The notes: a model not told the origin generated them from the letters alone. A DNA stretch of 24,389 nt from Larix sibirica (GCA_004151065.3 NWUY0300000369.1:116646-141034); one strand, 5' to 3'. Positions 1 through 10,284 are shown, counted from the stretch's first letter. Numbers and translations: made by a program.

Positions 1-231
1 CTTAGATCTGTTGTGACATAGAATTTCACACTGACAGACAGTTATTTGTTTGGATATGGAAAATGAAAATAGATCCCAAAGGGAAAGCAGTTCTGCTATG
101 TTGTTTCTCCCAAGACTGCATCCAAAAATGAGTTCAAAATAACAGTCTGGCAATAGGATCAAGAGGCATCCTGCACCACAGTATCCACCTTATTCCTCCC
201 CGTCAAAATAACCCATGGGCCGAAAACAATC
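1..231 (-). pseudogene. LINE C-terminal RNase H domain, archaea-like type (partial)
   Basis: Reading down from about 231 on the minus strand, one frame gives P-M-G-Y-F-D-G, a stop, then G-G-Y-C-G-A-G, and later G-R-N-N-I-A-E-L-L. This is the RNase H fold signature: the first catalytic Asp is codon 204-202, the catalytic Glu is codon 93-91, and 37 codons separate them, close to the family spacing. In a neighbouring frame near the edge an N-S-M motif stands where the third catalytic site (usually G-D-S) would be, so that part looks frameshifted and mutated. RNase H removes the RNA strand of the RNA:DNA hybrid. Archaea-like RNase H domains are known in some plant L1 elements. There is one TAA stop, and the domain is cut by the window edge. 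No ORF of 60 codons covers it, so it is easy to miss. Confidence 0.75.
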
Positions 232-1271
232 CACTTTTGGAGAATAAAAAAGACGTATATTCTCAGTCAACTTCTGATCTGAGACATCGGAGATGAACCG
301 AAACAAGATGGATCAGGCCAGAGAAAAAGTAGGAATGAAATCATCGAAGATAATCATGTTTCTATAGTCTCCATATGCCCCAAATAAAGTGTAAGGGAAA
401 TGTATATAAAGATCAACTCCTTCCATATTAGCTGGCCAGTGCAGCATCCAGTGACCCCTGGTTCCAAGCAAATCCAATACCCCATAATTCAGAAACTTCA
501 CTCCAAAATTGTAGTGTAAAATGACACTGCATGAACAAGTGGTCAACCGAATCAGCAACCAAGTAACAAAGAGGACAGCCATTGGGGCCAATACCCCCTC
601 TCTGTATGTAATTGTCACCTGTAAGGATCTTATTGCATAGTGCCATCCATGTGAAACACATAATCTTGATCGGGGATTTCCAATTCCATAAACACAGAAA
701 CCATCAGTGCTTCGAAGAAGGGATGTGCTTGTTTGAGATCACCGAGTATTCCGATTTGGTATAAATGTCCCCGAATGAGTTCTCCCACAACCATATAAGA
801 CAATCAGAATGTTTTCTAAGTCTAATCCCAACATGATAAAGAACCTTTATATATTCATCCCATTCCTTTCCTAAGCGGTCCCTAAATGCCAATATCATTT
901 GCCGAGATCCAGTCATCAGGAGAATGAGACTCATGGCTCTTCCTAGGATGATTCAAAAAATAAATCTCGTGCCAGTGAATAACATATAAATTAGGCTGGG
1001 AAAGGAGTATCTTTCACCTGATAATTGAATCAACTCCATAGCGTGTCTGAAATCCATCGCCAACATTCCAAGCCAGGTGCTCATTAAGAAGTGGTAAGAC
1101 TTCCAAAAGTGCTCTCCAAGTATTTTAGGGACCCACAGAGCATTTCCTCAGCATACGGATCCATTCAATCATAGACGTGTCTTTAATATATTTATCCCGC
1201 ATAACCAATCCCCACAGACCAGAATGTGAAAGGGCGCACCATAGAATTTTGAGGTGTAATGCTTGGTACCT
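232..1271 (-). pseudogene. LINE ORF2 C-terminal region with zf-RVT domain
   Basis: The frame at 661-428 carries the zf-RVT signature: W-x-A-L-C-N-K-I-L-T near the start, then G-C-P-L-C, then V-D-H-L-F-x-Q-C and F-W. The zf-RVT domain is common between the RT and the C terminus of plant L1 ORF2 proteins and probably contacts nucleic acid. Downstream, a frameshifted stretch reads F-I-W-G-I-W followed in another frame by R-N-M-I-I-F, the usual linker just before RNase H. Bases 662 to 1271 connect the RT thumb to this region; I see no clear domain there, only short open pieces in alternating frames, which fits indel decay. Confidence 0.75.
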
Positions 1272-2580
1272 CTAGAAGACATTCCTGATACCCCATCCAC
1301 CCAAATTCTTGGGTAAAGAAATCCTATCCCATGCCACCAAATGAGGACCCTTCAAATATGACATAGAAGACCACAAAAAATTAAAAGTAATCTGACGAAT
1401 TTGATGAAGTATAGTGACTGGTACCTTAGCCAGTGTGAACCAATATACTAGAAGATTGGAAAGTACCAAATGAAGAAGGACCAGTCTACCACCCAATGAT
1501 AATTTTTTGTTGTACCAAACATGTATCTTCTTCTCAAATTTCTTGATGAGCCAGTTACAATCACAAATGTGGTATTCATTCGGTTTCAAAAAGTAACCCA
1601 GGTATTTCATACCATCCTTCAGTGCCAGAAAATCATAAGGAAATAAAATATGAACCTGAGAGCATATGTCCTCATCTAAATATATGCGATACAGGCACGA
1701 TTTCGTCACACTAATTACTATGCCCGATTCTTGACAAAAGAGATCTAACAAGGATTTAAACTACTTCCATTCTTCAATCTTACCAATCCCAAACAGTAAC
1801 ACATCATCTACGAAAAACATATGTGTAATAGAATTATTTTTAGATATTTTCATACCAGTAATCCTTCCATCCCTCTTCACCTTAATGAGAAGACGAATCA
1901 AACCATCGATCACCAATAAAAAAAGGAGGGGTGAGAGTGAGCATCCTTGTTGAATCCCACGGGATCACTGAAAAAAAATCCGTAGTAAAACCATTAACAA
2001 GAACCACATAATTAGCAGTATTAACACATCCAAGTATCCATTGAGTGCATTGGAAGTCCAATCCCATGTTTATTAATAAAATTATAAAGTATGACCAATC
2101 TACCATATCATACGCCTTAACTAGGTCTTGTTTCAGTACTAATGATGGACTTTGGAAAGATTTTGCACAGTGCAAAGTCTCTTGTGATGTACCGATCGCA
2201 TAAAAAATCAATCTTTGATCCAGGAATCCAAAATTTTCCTTGGATATCCCCTAAGATAAACCATCTTTAATACGGTTTGCAATGAATTTTGAACTTATCT
2301 TGTAGAGGATATTACAAAGAGAAATAGGATGATAGTCCCAAAATGATATCGGAACCGAGGTTTTGGGGATCAACGCAAGAAATGTATCATTAAGACCACC
2401 TGAAACCTCCCCAATCTGTCTATATTCCTCCACTAATTTAACAATTTCAGGCCCAACAAGATCAAATAATTGAAGTTAGAATTTAGCTGACCAACCGTCA
2501 AACTCGGGACTTTTGTCCTTAGCCATATTTTTAATAATCCTCTCAAATTCTGTCAATGTAACCTGTCTGAAAATACCAAG
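1272..2580 (-). pseudogene. LINE reverse transcriptase domain
   Basis: From the right, about 2580-2434 reads as the RT N-terminal part (K-D-K-S-P-E-F-D-G-W, with one stop). Bases 2433-2251 give A-L-I-P-K-T then P-I-S-L-C-N-I-L-Y-K, the classical L1 RT block. Bases 2211-1882 hold motif A, K-Q-D-L-V-K-A-Y-D, with the catalytic Asp codon at 2127-2125. A frameshift follows, and motif C reads F-V-D-D-V-L-L-F-G, the two Asp codons spanning 1808-1803. Bases 1751-1272 are an intact 159-codon thumb region (Y-L-G-Y, then L-S-L-G-G-R-L, then N-L-G-G-W-G-I). The catalytic residues survive although the frame is broken several times, so decay has been mainly by indel. In life it copies the element RNA at the nicked target. 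Confidence 0.9.
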
Positions 2581-2830
2581 AAAATACATGCATTGTCCTC
2601 CTTGATATAAAAGTAAGGCATACATTGTAAGACCTACAACTGTGTAGCCACACTGATAGCAGTAAATTTAGTGAATAAATTCTGAAATATTCAGTGGCTA
2701 CACATTCAATACCAGACTGTGATGTTACCTTCTGGCCAGCGAGATCCTCAATCTCCTACACCGCACAATTTTTTCATCTCAAATCTGTAAAAGTATCGAA
2801 TAATTTAGTATTCTTATCACCTTTTGTGAT
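2581..2830 (-). other. LINE endonuclease-to-RT linker
   Basis: This stretch joins the endonuclease and RT regions of the LINE. Short open pieces exist in several minus frames but I recognise no domain. Its position and length fit the linker of plant L1 ORF2. Confidence 0.5.
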
Positions 2831-3902
2831 CTAGAGTGCCCAAGTTTTAAGGCACCATATGACCTCACCCCGTTGAATAATCTCTTCCTTTTCAGTCTCC
2901 AGTTCCCTAATGATTTTCCAATCCGGATTAATCTGTAAATTTAAATCAAGGTCCAAATAATAAGACTCAATAAGTTCCTCCAAAATAAGAATCCTAGCCT
3001 TCTGCTGTTCTTTCTGATGTCTAATCCAAGGGGCAATAACCTGCTTCAGAGAGCGAAGAAATCTAGGCAAGACCATCATCACCAAACCTACCAAAACAAC
3101 ATAATAAGAGAGCCAGTGTTCCCGAACCATTGCCACAAATTCCATTTCAGTAGACCAGGCAGTACAATACTTGAAAGGGTACCTGAACAGTTTTGCTCCA
3201 TTCCCCACCTTCAGAAATATAGGGGTATGATCAGATATATTGGCAAGGGTAAAACCAGATGAGCATCTATCAACTGAAATGAATAAAAAAACGCTAACTA
3301 AAAAACAATCAAGTCTTTTAGAAATATGTTCAGTACCCCTACGTATGTTCCGCCAAGTGGGAACAAGTGGCTTTGGAGCCACGTCAATGAGACCATGTGT
3401 GGAAAATAAATTATGAAACCATAGCTGCAAAGGATCGGGACGAGAATGCTCACCCCAAATTTCACCCGCATTCAGTGTCAGGTTCAAATCCCCCGCAAGA
3501 ATAAGGGATTTTAAGTCCAATACTTCCCAAGCTTCCAAATTAGACCAAAAAACTATCTTCCCAGATAGGGCCCATAGTAATTGAAAAATTGTAAATCCAT
3601 GTCAAGTTCATGACTCTTGCCAATAAGAAGTATACCCCCACCTGTGAAAAAATAACAGAGATGTAGTAACCGAGGGTTCCATGCCACTAATAGCCCCCCC
3701 CCCACGAGAAACCAAAAAAATAAATGGCACAACAATCCCATGTCGGGTATAAGCACCAAAAAATATCACAAGCCTTAGTGAAGGATGTCATAGTTTCCTG
3801 AAAAAATATTATGTTCGATCTGGAAGTGTCAACCAATCTTTTGAGGGCTCGCAGTTGTAGGGCACCGCCAACCCCTCTAAAATTAAGCGATAATACAAGC
3901 AT
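2831..3902 (-). pseudogene. LINE APE-type endonuclease domain
   Basis: Three frames together make an exonuclease-endonuclease-phosphatase fold. The N-terminal piece (3902-3687) has L-S-L-N-F-R-G-V-G-G and F-F-Q-E-T, where the Glu is a metal ligand. The second (3759-3553) has G-G-L-L-V-A-W and Y-G-P-Y. The third (3538-2831, 235 codons) has L-A-G-D-L-N-L, T-W-R-N, R-L-D-C and S-D-H-T-P, which include the catalytic Asp, Asn and the Asp-His pair. In family members R-L-D is usually followed by Arg; here it is Cys. The domain nicks target DNA to prime reverse transcription. Two frameshifts break it, one next to a C-run near 3697-3705. The last 80 or so codons are charged linker leading to the RT. 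Confidence 0.88.
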
Positions 3903-4335
3903 TAAGTAACCCGAGACGAAGCCTGCATTACTCTAAGAGGCTCAAAGGTATTAGAAACAGAACATGACTCCAAAATCAAACCCATGTGTGTAGGAGACTT
4001 ATAGACAAAAGGAGAAGCATTAGCACCCCCCCAGAACCCCATGCCAGGTCTTTATGCCTTCTCTCCCCATTTTGTTTACGAATGGTAACATTAGGGTTAC
4101 CCATCAGAGGAATATTAATGGGAGCAGACAGTCCTTTATATATCATTAAAGGTTCCTTGCAAAGGTCATCACAAAATTTAACCAAGTTATCTAAGGGTAA
4201 AACTAACGAGGAATGCCCTAAGTTATCCAAAATAACCAGTCCGTCCTCCAATAACTAAGAGTCTAATAGTTGGGAAAAAACCTCAACAGGCGTGTGACCA
4301 CAACTAAGAATAGGTTTAGTACAAGGTTCCCCCTC
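3903..4335 (-). other. LINE ORF1 tail and ORF1-ORF2 junction
   Basis: The 91-codon minus frame at 4251-3976 is probably the C-terminal tail of ORF1 in a shifted frame. I see no domain in it. The exact end of ORF1 and the start of ORF2 cannot be fixed because of indels; the Met just before L-V-L-S-L-N at 3902 is a natural ORF2 start. Confidence 0.4.
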
Positions 4336-5465
4336 CTATTGGGATGGATTATGGGTTGGGTATCCCAACGTTGGTGACCCAGAACAAACCTCATGGATCC
4401 TAGACATGTCATGATTCAAAAGAGAGTCAAACAAGTAATGAAAAAGAGCTTTAAGCTTACCAGTGAATAAATCCATGCATGGGAGACTCTGAATACCATA
4501 CATAGTCCATTCATCAGGATCCGGTTCCTCAACAACAATAGCAATAGACGGCGATGACAAAACCTTCGATGAACGGTCTAATGCCCTCACTGGATTTTTT
4601 TCCATAAATGTCCTGCCTCCCCGCATTTGTGGCACCTAAAAGGTATCCCCCAGTAGTCAATGGCTTGTGAGAAGTGCTTAGAGCCCCATTTAATTGTAAC
4701 AGCAGCAGGGAGACCCAAATCTGCATCAATCTCCGTTAATACCCAATTTGTCCTCTTATCCTCATGATAGATGGATTTTTCATCGAAATACATGAAGCGC
4801 CCAATCCTATTATCCAAAGACTCAAAGATATCGTGTGACCAAATTTCCATAGGGAAACCTTTAAGCATAACCCAAAAGTGAGTGTTCTTTAGTTTCTCAG
4901 TCCGTGGATTAAAGTCTAAAGTCCATCTTTGGAGGAACAATGAGCCTCTACCAAATACCCAGGTCCTATCCAAAATCACAGTGGCATGTTCGTCTTCAAG
5001 AAAATGAAATACAACCCAGTTATTTACCAGGATATGTACCCTCGGACTATAATATAGAAGGGGCTTCCATATATCTGAAACCCAAGCCATAATGGTCTTT
5101 CGACAAACAGGAACAAAGCACACCTTCCCAACCAAGGCTCTCGCAGAGAGACTAAGTACCCTCCCAAGCTGAATATCTTTACCAACCGTCATCTTAGGAT
5201 CTTGACAAATCTTAAATACCTTATGGGAACGATGGAGTTTTACCTTCTGACCTCAACTGTGAAAATTACCACCCCCATGGTGCGGAATATTATCCGATTC
5301 AAAGTATTCGAAAATCTCAGAACCCTCCTTATCCAACTATGGGTTTTCCTCGCTACCCACCAAGAGTAAAGGGTCTAAAGGTGGTGATTAGACCTCATCA
5401 TTAAAATCTCGAACAGTCCCCAAGGAGTTCGGACAAGCCTCTGGATCCACAGTAATTATCTGACA
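4336..5465 (-). pseudogene. LINE ORF1 protein: DUF4283-like domain plus zinc knuckle
   Basis: One minus frame runs from about 5465 to 4587 with only three stops (TAA at 5390-5388, TAG at 5339-5337, TGA at 5255-5253); the longest clean part is 201 codons from Met at 5192. It shows the DUF4283 pattern of plant LINE ORF1 proteins (F-L-E-D-E-H, then D-R-T-W-V-F-G-R-G, then W-V-M-L-K-G-F-P). This is followed by a CCHC knuckle C-H-K-C-G-E-A-G-H-L-W-K-K whose last Cys is missing. A seven-T run at 4595-4601 (seven A in the coding strand) lies at this point, and the frame at 4635-4336 then continues with a Pro/Ser/Glu-rich tail. The protein probably binds element RNA. DUF4283 is assigned from pattern only. 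Confidence 0.78.
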
Positions 5466-5760
5466 CTACCATCAGTTCCACCGATCCCAAAGACAATGTA
5501 TAAAACAAAAAGCATAGTGAAATAAGTGCTCCTAGTGAGCTCTAAGCGGGGCCCTTAATCAGTAAAATAAAAGGAGAAAAGAAAGAGGGTAGCGGAAAAA
5601 TCGTCGAAGTCACCAGAAAAAAATTGTGGCATCCACCCAGACCACCCATGAACCAAGTGCAATCCAAGTCCTTATGCGAAAACATGTCCAAACTCGAGAA
5701 GCCATGACCCCCCCCCTTAACCTAACTAACAACCACATCCTAGAACACCGACATTGACTA
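5466..5760 (-). other. Probable LINE 5' untranslated region
   Basis: Upstream of ORF1 on the minus strand there is non-coding sequence with a C-run (G-run in the element sense) near 5708-5716. It has a more even base composition than the AT-rich DNA that begins after about 5760. I use that change only as a loose guide to the LINE edge. Confidence 0.35.
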
Positions 5761-6385
5761 AATCCATTTACCTTTACAGAGAATCATTGTATATGAAGAA
5801 GGCCAATTCCAATTATTATCGAACATCTTCTTGCACAACTTTAAAATCATATTTCCATTAATTTAGAATTAAATATTTTGCTAATGGAAAATAATTAAAA
5901 ATTTTAAAAAAGAAATGCATGTGTATATTCTTCTCCTTTTAATTTTCTATAACTACTCATGCATCCAACCAATGGATCATACCTTACTCGTCCCTTTCTC
6001 TAATATTTTACTTTTGACCCCGTGTTTAGGGTTTTTTCATATTGATTTCAATCTTCCTTTAGCATAAGCATTTACACATTGTGATAATACTCTTGTAAAA
6101 AGTACAGATTCAAAAACACATACCATATTCTAAAAATTTAAGTCCTTTGGTGGTCATTGATATTCCCATTGATAGTTATCTATGCAACCACTTAAACTCT
6201 CTGAAGCAATGGATATATTTGAATATAAAAAATTACCTTATTATGTAAACAAAATTATAATTATTTAAAACAATGCCATAAGGTTTCAATCTAAATACAT
6301 TCAAATTGTTTTAATATTATTGCAATTTCTTAAGTCTTTACATCATCCACTAAGCCTATATACATGGTTGTTTTCATTACAATGA

Positions 6386-6556
6386 TCTAAACCAACTTTT
6401 TCTATTGTTGTTGGGAATTTGGCTAGTTCTATGCTAGCAGATGCTTGGTTCAAATCTCCCTGGTTGAGGCACATTAGTCTATTTCAATGGGTTGTCAATA
6501 GGTTTGCTAGGGATGCTATCCACGAATGGGGAAATATCCCTTGGGTTTCCCATTGA
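6386..6556 (+). other. Small open frame, 56 codons, no family recognised
   Basis: A plus-strand frame without an early Met stays open from 6386 to a TGA at 6554-6556. It encodes a Trp-rich peptide (A-D-A-W-F-K, S-P-W-L-R, F-Q-W-V-V-N-R-F-A-R, H-E-W-G-N-I-P-W). The composition is more protein-like and less AT-rich than the surroundings. It may be a scrap of a transposon gene; I cannot name it. Confidence 0.25.
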
Positions 6557-6586
6557 GGTTTTACTTGGAAAAAAAATTCTTTTCCT

Positions 6587-6721
6587 ACATTGAAAAGTTA
6601 TAAAACACCACTAATAGTATAAGAGGATGAAAGGTATCAATATTTTGCTAACCCCATAGACATAGTTGTTTGCATTACATTGAAAAATTACAAAATACAA
6701 CTAACAAAATAGAGGATGAAA
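6587..6721. repeat. Imperfect direct repeat, two units about 90 bp apart
   Basis: Bases 6587-6632 and 6677-6721 are two imperfect copies beginning with ACATTGAAAA and ending with GAGGATGAAA. They differ by a few substitutions and a 1-2 base indel. They could be a local tandem duplication or the remains of a small element; no coding content. Confidence 0.6.
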
Positions 6722-6734
6722 TGATTCATTTCAT
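6716..6734. repeat. Perfect 19-bp palindrome
   Basis: ATGAAATGA, one central T, then TCATTTCAT: nine-base perfect inverted arms. It overlaps the end of the second direct-repeat unit. No function can be inferred. Confidence 0.6.
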
Positions 6735-7720
6735 ATTTTAGGCTAGGATTAAAATATTTTGTAGTTACTATGATACAAGAGGACACACTGTGTATATAAC
6801 TAAGTCCTAGTGTAGTTAGTTACAAAGAGTCCATATGTGGGAGAAAAATAATATGCTTGAAACTAAGCCACAAGGTTAACAAGAGAAGTCAACTAGGTTA
6901 TGATTTGGAAACAACTTCAAGTGGTTGTTGTGACAATAAGCTAGTTTCAAACCCTGGGAGGCATGATCCTTCCCTACATGGGATTTGTCGGATGTGGATA
7001 TTGGTTATATTCAATATTGGTGATGTTCCCTTCAGGCATATTATTGTATGGTGATGGAAAGGTACCATCAAACCTTTTAATTTCTTAAGTTTGTGAGGGT
7101 GGGTTGAGCTTCTTTCTTTGTTATTGTCTGTAAAATGGTAGGTTTGCATTTCAAAAAAAGTTGACAAATGAACAAACCTACAAACACTATTATGAATTAA
7201 ACAAGTTCATGGATTTAACATTTTGAATTAAAAAATTTAAAGTATTGAAACCTCAATTATAAAGGTTAACAACTCCAACAAAAAAAAGAGAATATTAGCA
7301 TAATATAAAAAATTAGATGATCCTCCCCTTCTTTAAAATAAGGTTTAGAATTTTTTAGGGAATGGAAACCCCCATGCCTCTTATTCTATCATATGACCAA
7401 GACATTCTCATAATGTAGAACCATCTCTATGATGATGGCACAAACACTAAAACTCTAAAAAAAACCGTTTTTACAATCAAGATTCCGAAACAATGTTGAT
7501 CAATGGACAATTTATGTCACCTTAGTAACAACTTGACATGCCATTTCAGCATTGATTCATGCCTAAGAGGGACCGAAACATGATAAAGTTGTTGACTGTT
7601 TCTTCAGTCAATGATCTTGGAATTAAAAAGTGTTGTGATTTATGCCCTAAATCGTTTTGTAAATTTCTTATCTAACCCCATGAGAATCTAAATCGCCCTT
7701 GATTCTTGCCTTGTCATTAG

Positions 7721-7906
7721 AACATTTGTTATATTCCAAATGGACACTTCTCCATCTATGACAACGGTCCAAAAGACGACAATGTAGACTATCGACTGTC
7801 TATCACACAAAAGGAAAATTATGGATGGAAGAGCCTTGATTTGGATCCAATTGATATGGCCCTAATCACTGGACTTGATCATCATCCTTTTCCCAATAAG
7901 TTGTAA
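7721..7906 (+). other. Small open frame, 61 codons, no family recognised
   Basis: Frame open from the TAG at 7718 to the TAA at 7904-7906. It has no early Met, so it would be an internal exon or a gene fragment. The peptide looks protein-like (P-N-G-H-F-S-I-Y-D-N-G-P, K-E-N-Y-G-W-K-S-L-D-L-D, M-A-L-I-T-G-L-D). The last part faintly recalls the '-LTGL-' step of plant-mobile-domain proteins, but the match is too weak to assign. It may lie inside the LTR U3 or be an older gene fragment. Confidence 0.3.
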
Positions 7907-8180
7907 AAGAGTAAAATCGCTTCCAAAGACCAATCACCGTACGATTTAATCGCTTGTTGCTTATAAATTGTCATCGTTTTCAATAAAAAAGTTGAAATCG
8001 CTTGTTGTTGCTTGATTGTCTGCAATTTAATCTCTCTTTGTTGGTGATTTGAAAGCGATTTCCTTCTAAAAAATATTAAAAAATAAACAAAATTTGAAAG
8101 GAGAGGAGTTATGGTGGTTCCAGTAACTTCCCCCCTCAGTTATAACTTCCTCCTACCCGATGGCAACTGCCTTCACTAAG

Positions 8181-8189
8181 TATAAAAGG
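8181..8189 (+). promoter_or_regulatory. TATA box of the putative 5' LTR
   Basis: TATAAAAGG is a near-consensus plant TATA box, placed about 680 bp before the primer-binding-site-like sequence. This fits a Ty3/gypsy LTR with transcription starting about 30 bp downstream. It is the best promoter candidate in the window for the plus-strand element. Inferred from sequence and position only. Confidence 0.5.
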
Positions 8190-8862
8190 AAGAGAGTTAG
8201 GCCATTTTGGGGGATCTTTATCATAGCAAATTTATGATGGAGGATTTGTCCATCATTATTACCATTCTCCTACCTATTGTTGATCATCATTTGATCATGT
8301 AGCCCTATATGCTGAGATTATTGCCCTCAAATAGTCTCAACCTTGTATAAATGTGGATATTTAGTAGGATTTGTGGAGAGATTAAGCAGGAGAGACCTTG
8401 AGATCTGGTTTCGATAAGGTGCCAAGCAATATTAGGTATAAATTGTATTGTTGTTGCTATTAATATAAATTGGATATTTGTCCCTTCCCAAGTTCTTGTC
8501 TCATTCATATTTGGTTTATCTATTGGTGTTCTTTCAAATTAATCAAATTTTGATTATACATATTTATGATTGAATTTCAATATCATTTTGTAGCCAATCT
8601 ATTTGAGGAGGGTTGTGCATTTTTTTTAAGATCATTGGGTGAAGATTGGAAGCAAATATCGGGAGCAAAGAAAGCTAGGATCAACCTGCGTTAATTAGGT
8701 GCACACTCTGTATTTCCCTTTTAACTCTTAAAAGTATATTTGTTTTTATCTTGAATGGTAATCTGGAGTAAAGTTTTCCTGCAATCAAGCCTTATATGTC
8801 TATTTTAGGTGATCCCAGCATGTTGGTGACTTAACTCCATTCATAGGATAAATTTCTGCTCA
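8181..8862 (+). repeat. Putative right part (R-U5) of the 5' LTR
   Basis: The segment from the TATA box to a CA dinucleotide at 8861-8862, eight bases before the PBS-like motif, has the layout of an LTR's transcribed part. The left edge (a TG) was not located, and no matching 3' LTR was seen between 21,868 and 24,389. The call therefore rests on promoter and PBS alone. A second copy elsewhere in the genome would be needed to prove it. Confidence 0.4.
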
Positions 8863-8869
8863 ACGGAAT

Positions 8870-8890
8870 TGGCAAAGCCACTGGGGATCC
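8870..8890 (+). promoter_or_regulatory. Putative primer binding site (tRNA-primed reverse transcription)
   Basis: TGGCAAAGCC followed by ACT and GGGGATCC has the form of a plant retrotransposon PBS: it starts with TGG (complement of the tRNA CCA end) and contains GGGGAT, as in tRNA-Asp-type sites. About 14 of 22 bases agree with the common tRNA-Asp PBS as I recall it, so either the site has decayed or another tRNA is used. It sits eight bases after the putative LTR end. Confidence 0.4.
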
Positions 8891-9823
8891 ATCTGCTTTG
8901 GGGTTTCTATGACTTTTTCTCCAATTTATTTGATTATTGTGAGTTTTTCAAGCTTGTTTTGGTCTCACACCCTATTAGATCTTTCAAACCTTTGAGTTTT
9001 GAAGCTTGTATTTTTTATTTTTTCAAATCACTTAGGAGAAAATCACTTGTTTCCACACTTACAGTTGCGATTCCCCTAGGAAATCGTTGGTAATGATCTT
9101 AATAGTAGTGATTTAATCGCTCTGATGTATATATAGTGGTGATTTTCCTGTAAGGTAGGGTTTTTGCATACCTTGATTGATTTGTTTAGTTTCCAGAGTA
9201 TTGTGGAATTTCTTAAAGGCTTTAGGTTTTCTTGAGGCTTCTCAAAGGTAGTTGGTCTGGTTTGTGACCAAGATTGACTTATTTAGTTGTCTCTTTTGAA
9301 TAAAACTTGTTTGAGAAAGTGTTTTCCCTATTTATTTTTCATTGCTTATTTGAAGAGTGTGGAAAGTGTCTGATTGCCAAATCCTTGATTGTCCTTTAAG
9401 GTGAAAGTTCAAGGATTTTTTCTTGTTATCACCTGATTGCACTAGTTGGGTGCAAGAATTAGGCTTGAACAAACCCTGAACCCTAGTAGGTATTTTCTAT
9501 TTGGAGTCTGAAAATCACTTGATATACTTTTATCTACTTTGCCATCTTGAATTACTGAAAGGTCTTGTGTTTGTGTCTGCTTTCGCTTGTGTTTGATAGG
9601 GGGGTCAAAAGTGGTTTGCATTCGTGGTCTTGTGTAGTTGTTCGCAGTTGAAGTTTTGTGTGTCTAATTTGAAAAACAAAAACCAAGTCTAATCATTTTA
9701 TAAAACTAAGTTTATTTTACATTGCAAGCATCTAGTAGATTGGCCTTTTTCATTTTAAAAATGAAAACCAAATTACATTTCTTGTTTTGTTGTGTATATC
9801 AAGTTTTCATTTAAGTACATATT

Positions 9824-10284
9824 TGCATTTTGCGTTAAAAAACTAAAAATTTGCTTTGTATTAGATCTTTGAAGTGCATGTGCATTTGAAAGTCAATATT
9901 CATTCACATCTTAGGATTGAAGTGAAATTGATTTATCATTTGAAAGCTTACAATTGCACCCAAAATTTGAACTTGTGTATGTTTATAAGTTTGAAATTGC
10001 ACTTGTATTTCATAAAGTTGTTTATGCATTCTCATCTTAGGTCAAATTTGCATTTAGTGTATGAAACCGAGTTTTCATTTGCATAAAATATAAAAAGTTG
10101 CATAGTACAATTTGGAAGCTTGCATGTGCATTAGAAATTGCATCTTACATTCAGAGCTTGGATAGTGCATCGAAAAGACATTGAAAAAAAAAGTGCATTG
10201 TAGAAGGTAGCGGGTGCTCCATTTTTCATTTAAAGAGGGGTGAAATTGTGCATTAGGTTGCATGGTAATTCTTTATAGGTGCAT
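9824..10284 (+). repeat. TGCAT-rich cluster in the leader
   Basis: I counted fifteen TGCAT pentamers in about 460 bp, twice as paired TGCATGTGCAT. At this base composition fewer than one would be expected. The intervening sequence is degenerate, so this is a diffuse, not a simple tandem, repeat. It could be the relic of a short tandem repeat or a protein-binding array. Confidence 0.65.

Larger units (their letters stand above)
1..5700 (-). mobile_element. Decayed L1-type LINE (non-LTR retrotransposon), runs off the left edge
   Basis: On the minus strand the domains follow the order of a plant L1 element: ORF1 with a DUF4283-like region and zinc knuckle (about 5465 to 4336), APE endonuclease (3902 to 2831), reverse transcriptase (about 2580 to 1272), zf-RVT region (661 to 428) and RNase H (from about 231 to the window start). 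The coding parts are broken by many frameshifts and some stops, so it is a fossil. The 3' end and poly(A) tail are not in the window, because the RNase H domain is still in progress at base 1. The 5' boundary is not defined; coding similarity ends near 5465, and I place the edge loosely near a C-run at about 5708. I found no target-site duplication. Confidence 0.9.
5761..8180. other. AT-rich spacer with no recognised gene
   Basis: About 2.4 kb of AT-rich DNA between the LINE and the putative LTR. Apart from the direct repeat, the palindrome and two short open frames listed separately, I see nothing. Its right part may be the U3 region of the 5' LTR, because the TATA box lies just beyond, but the LTR's left edge could not be found. 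Open frames of 65 and 89 codons overlap on opposite strands at 6857-7167; they resemble no known protein and are probably chance. Confidence 0.5.

Noticed and set aside
3017-3262. 81-codon plus-strand frame
   Set aside because: Antisense of the LINE endonuclease region, with no motifs of its own.
3690-5716. C-runs (near 3,697, 4,026 and 5,708) as possible regulatory G-quadruplexes
   Set aside because: Single runs without the repeated spacing needed; two lie inside decayed coding sequence and are more likely slippage sites.
6857-7167. Two overlapping frames on opposite strands (65 and 89 codons)
   Set aside because: No similarity to any family I know, and overlapping on both strands; likely chance.
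7900-9160. Recurring GATTTAATCGC-type phrases near 7,940, 8,010, 9,110 and (reversed) 23,430-23,470 as possible LTR ends
   Set aside because: Flanking sequence does not align and the order differs, so they do not define LTRs; shared AT-rich vocabulary is the simpler explanation.
9874-10086. 70-codon frame in the leader
   Set aside because: Its content is produced by the TGCAT/TTTG-rich sequence; repetitive His/Leu/Ile peptide without a domain.
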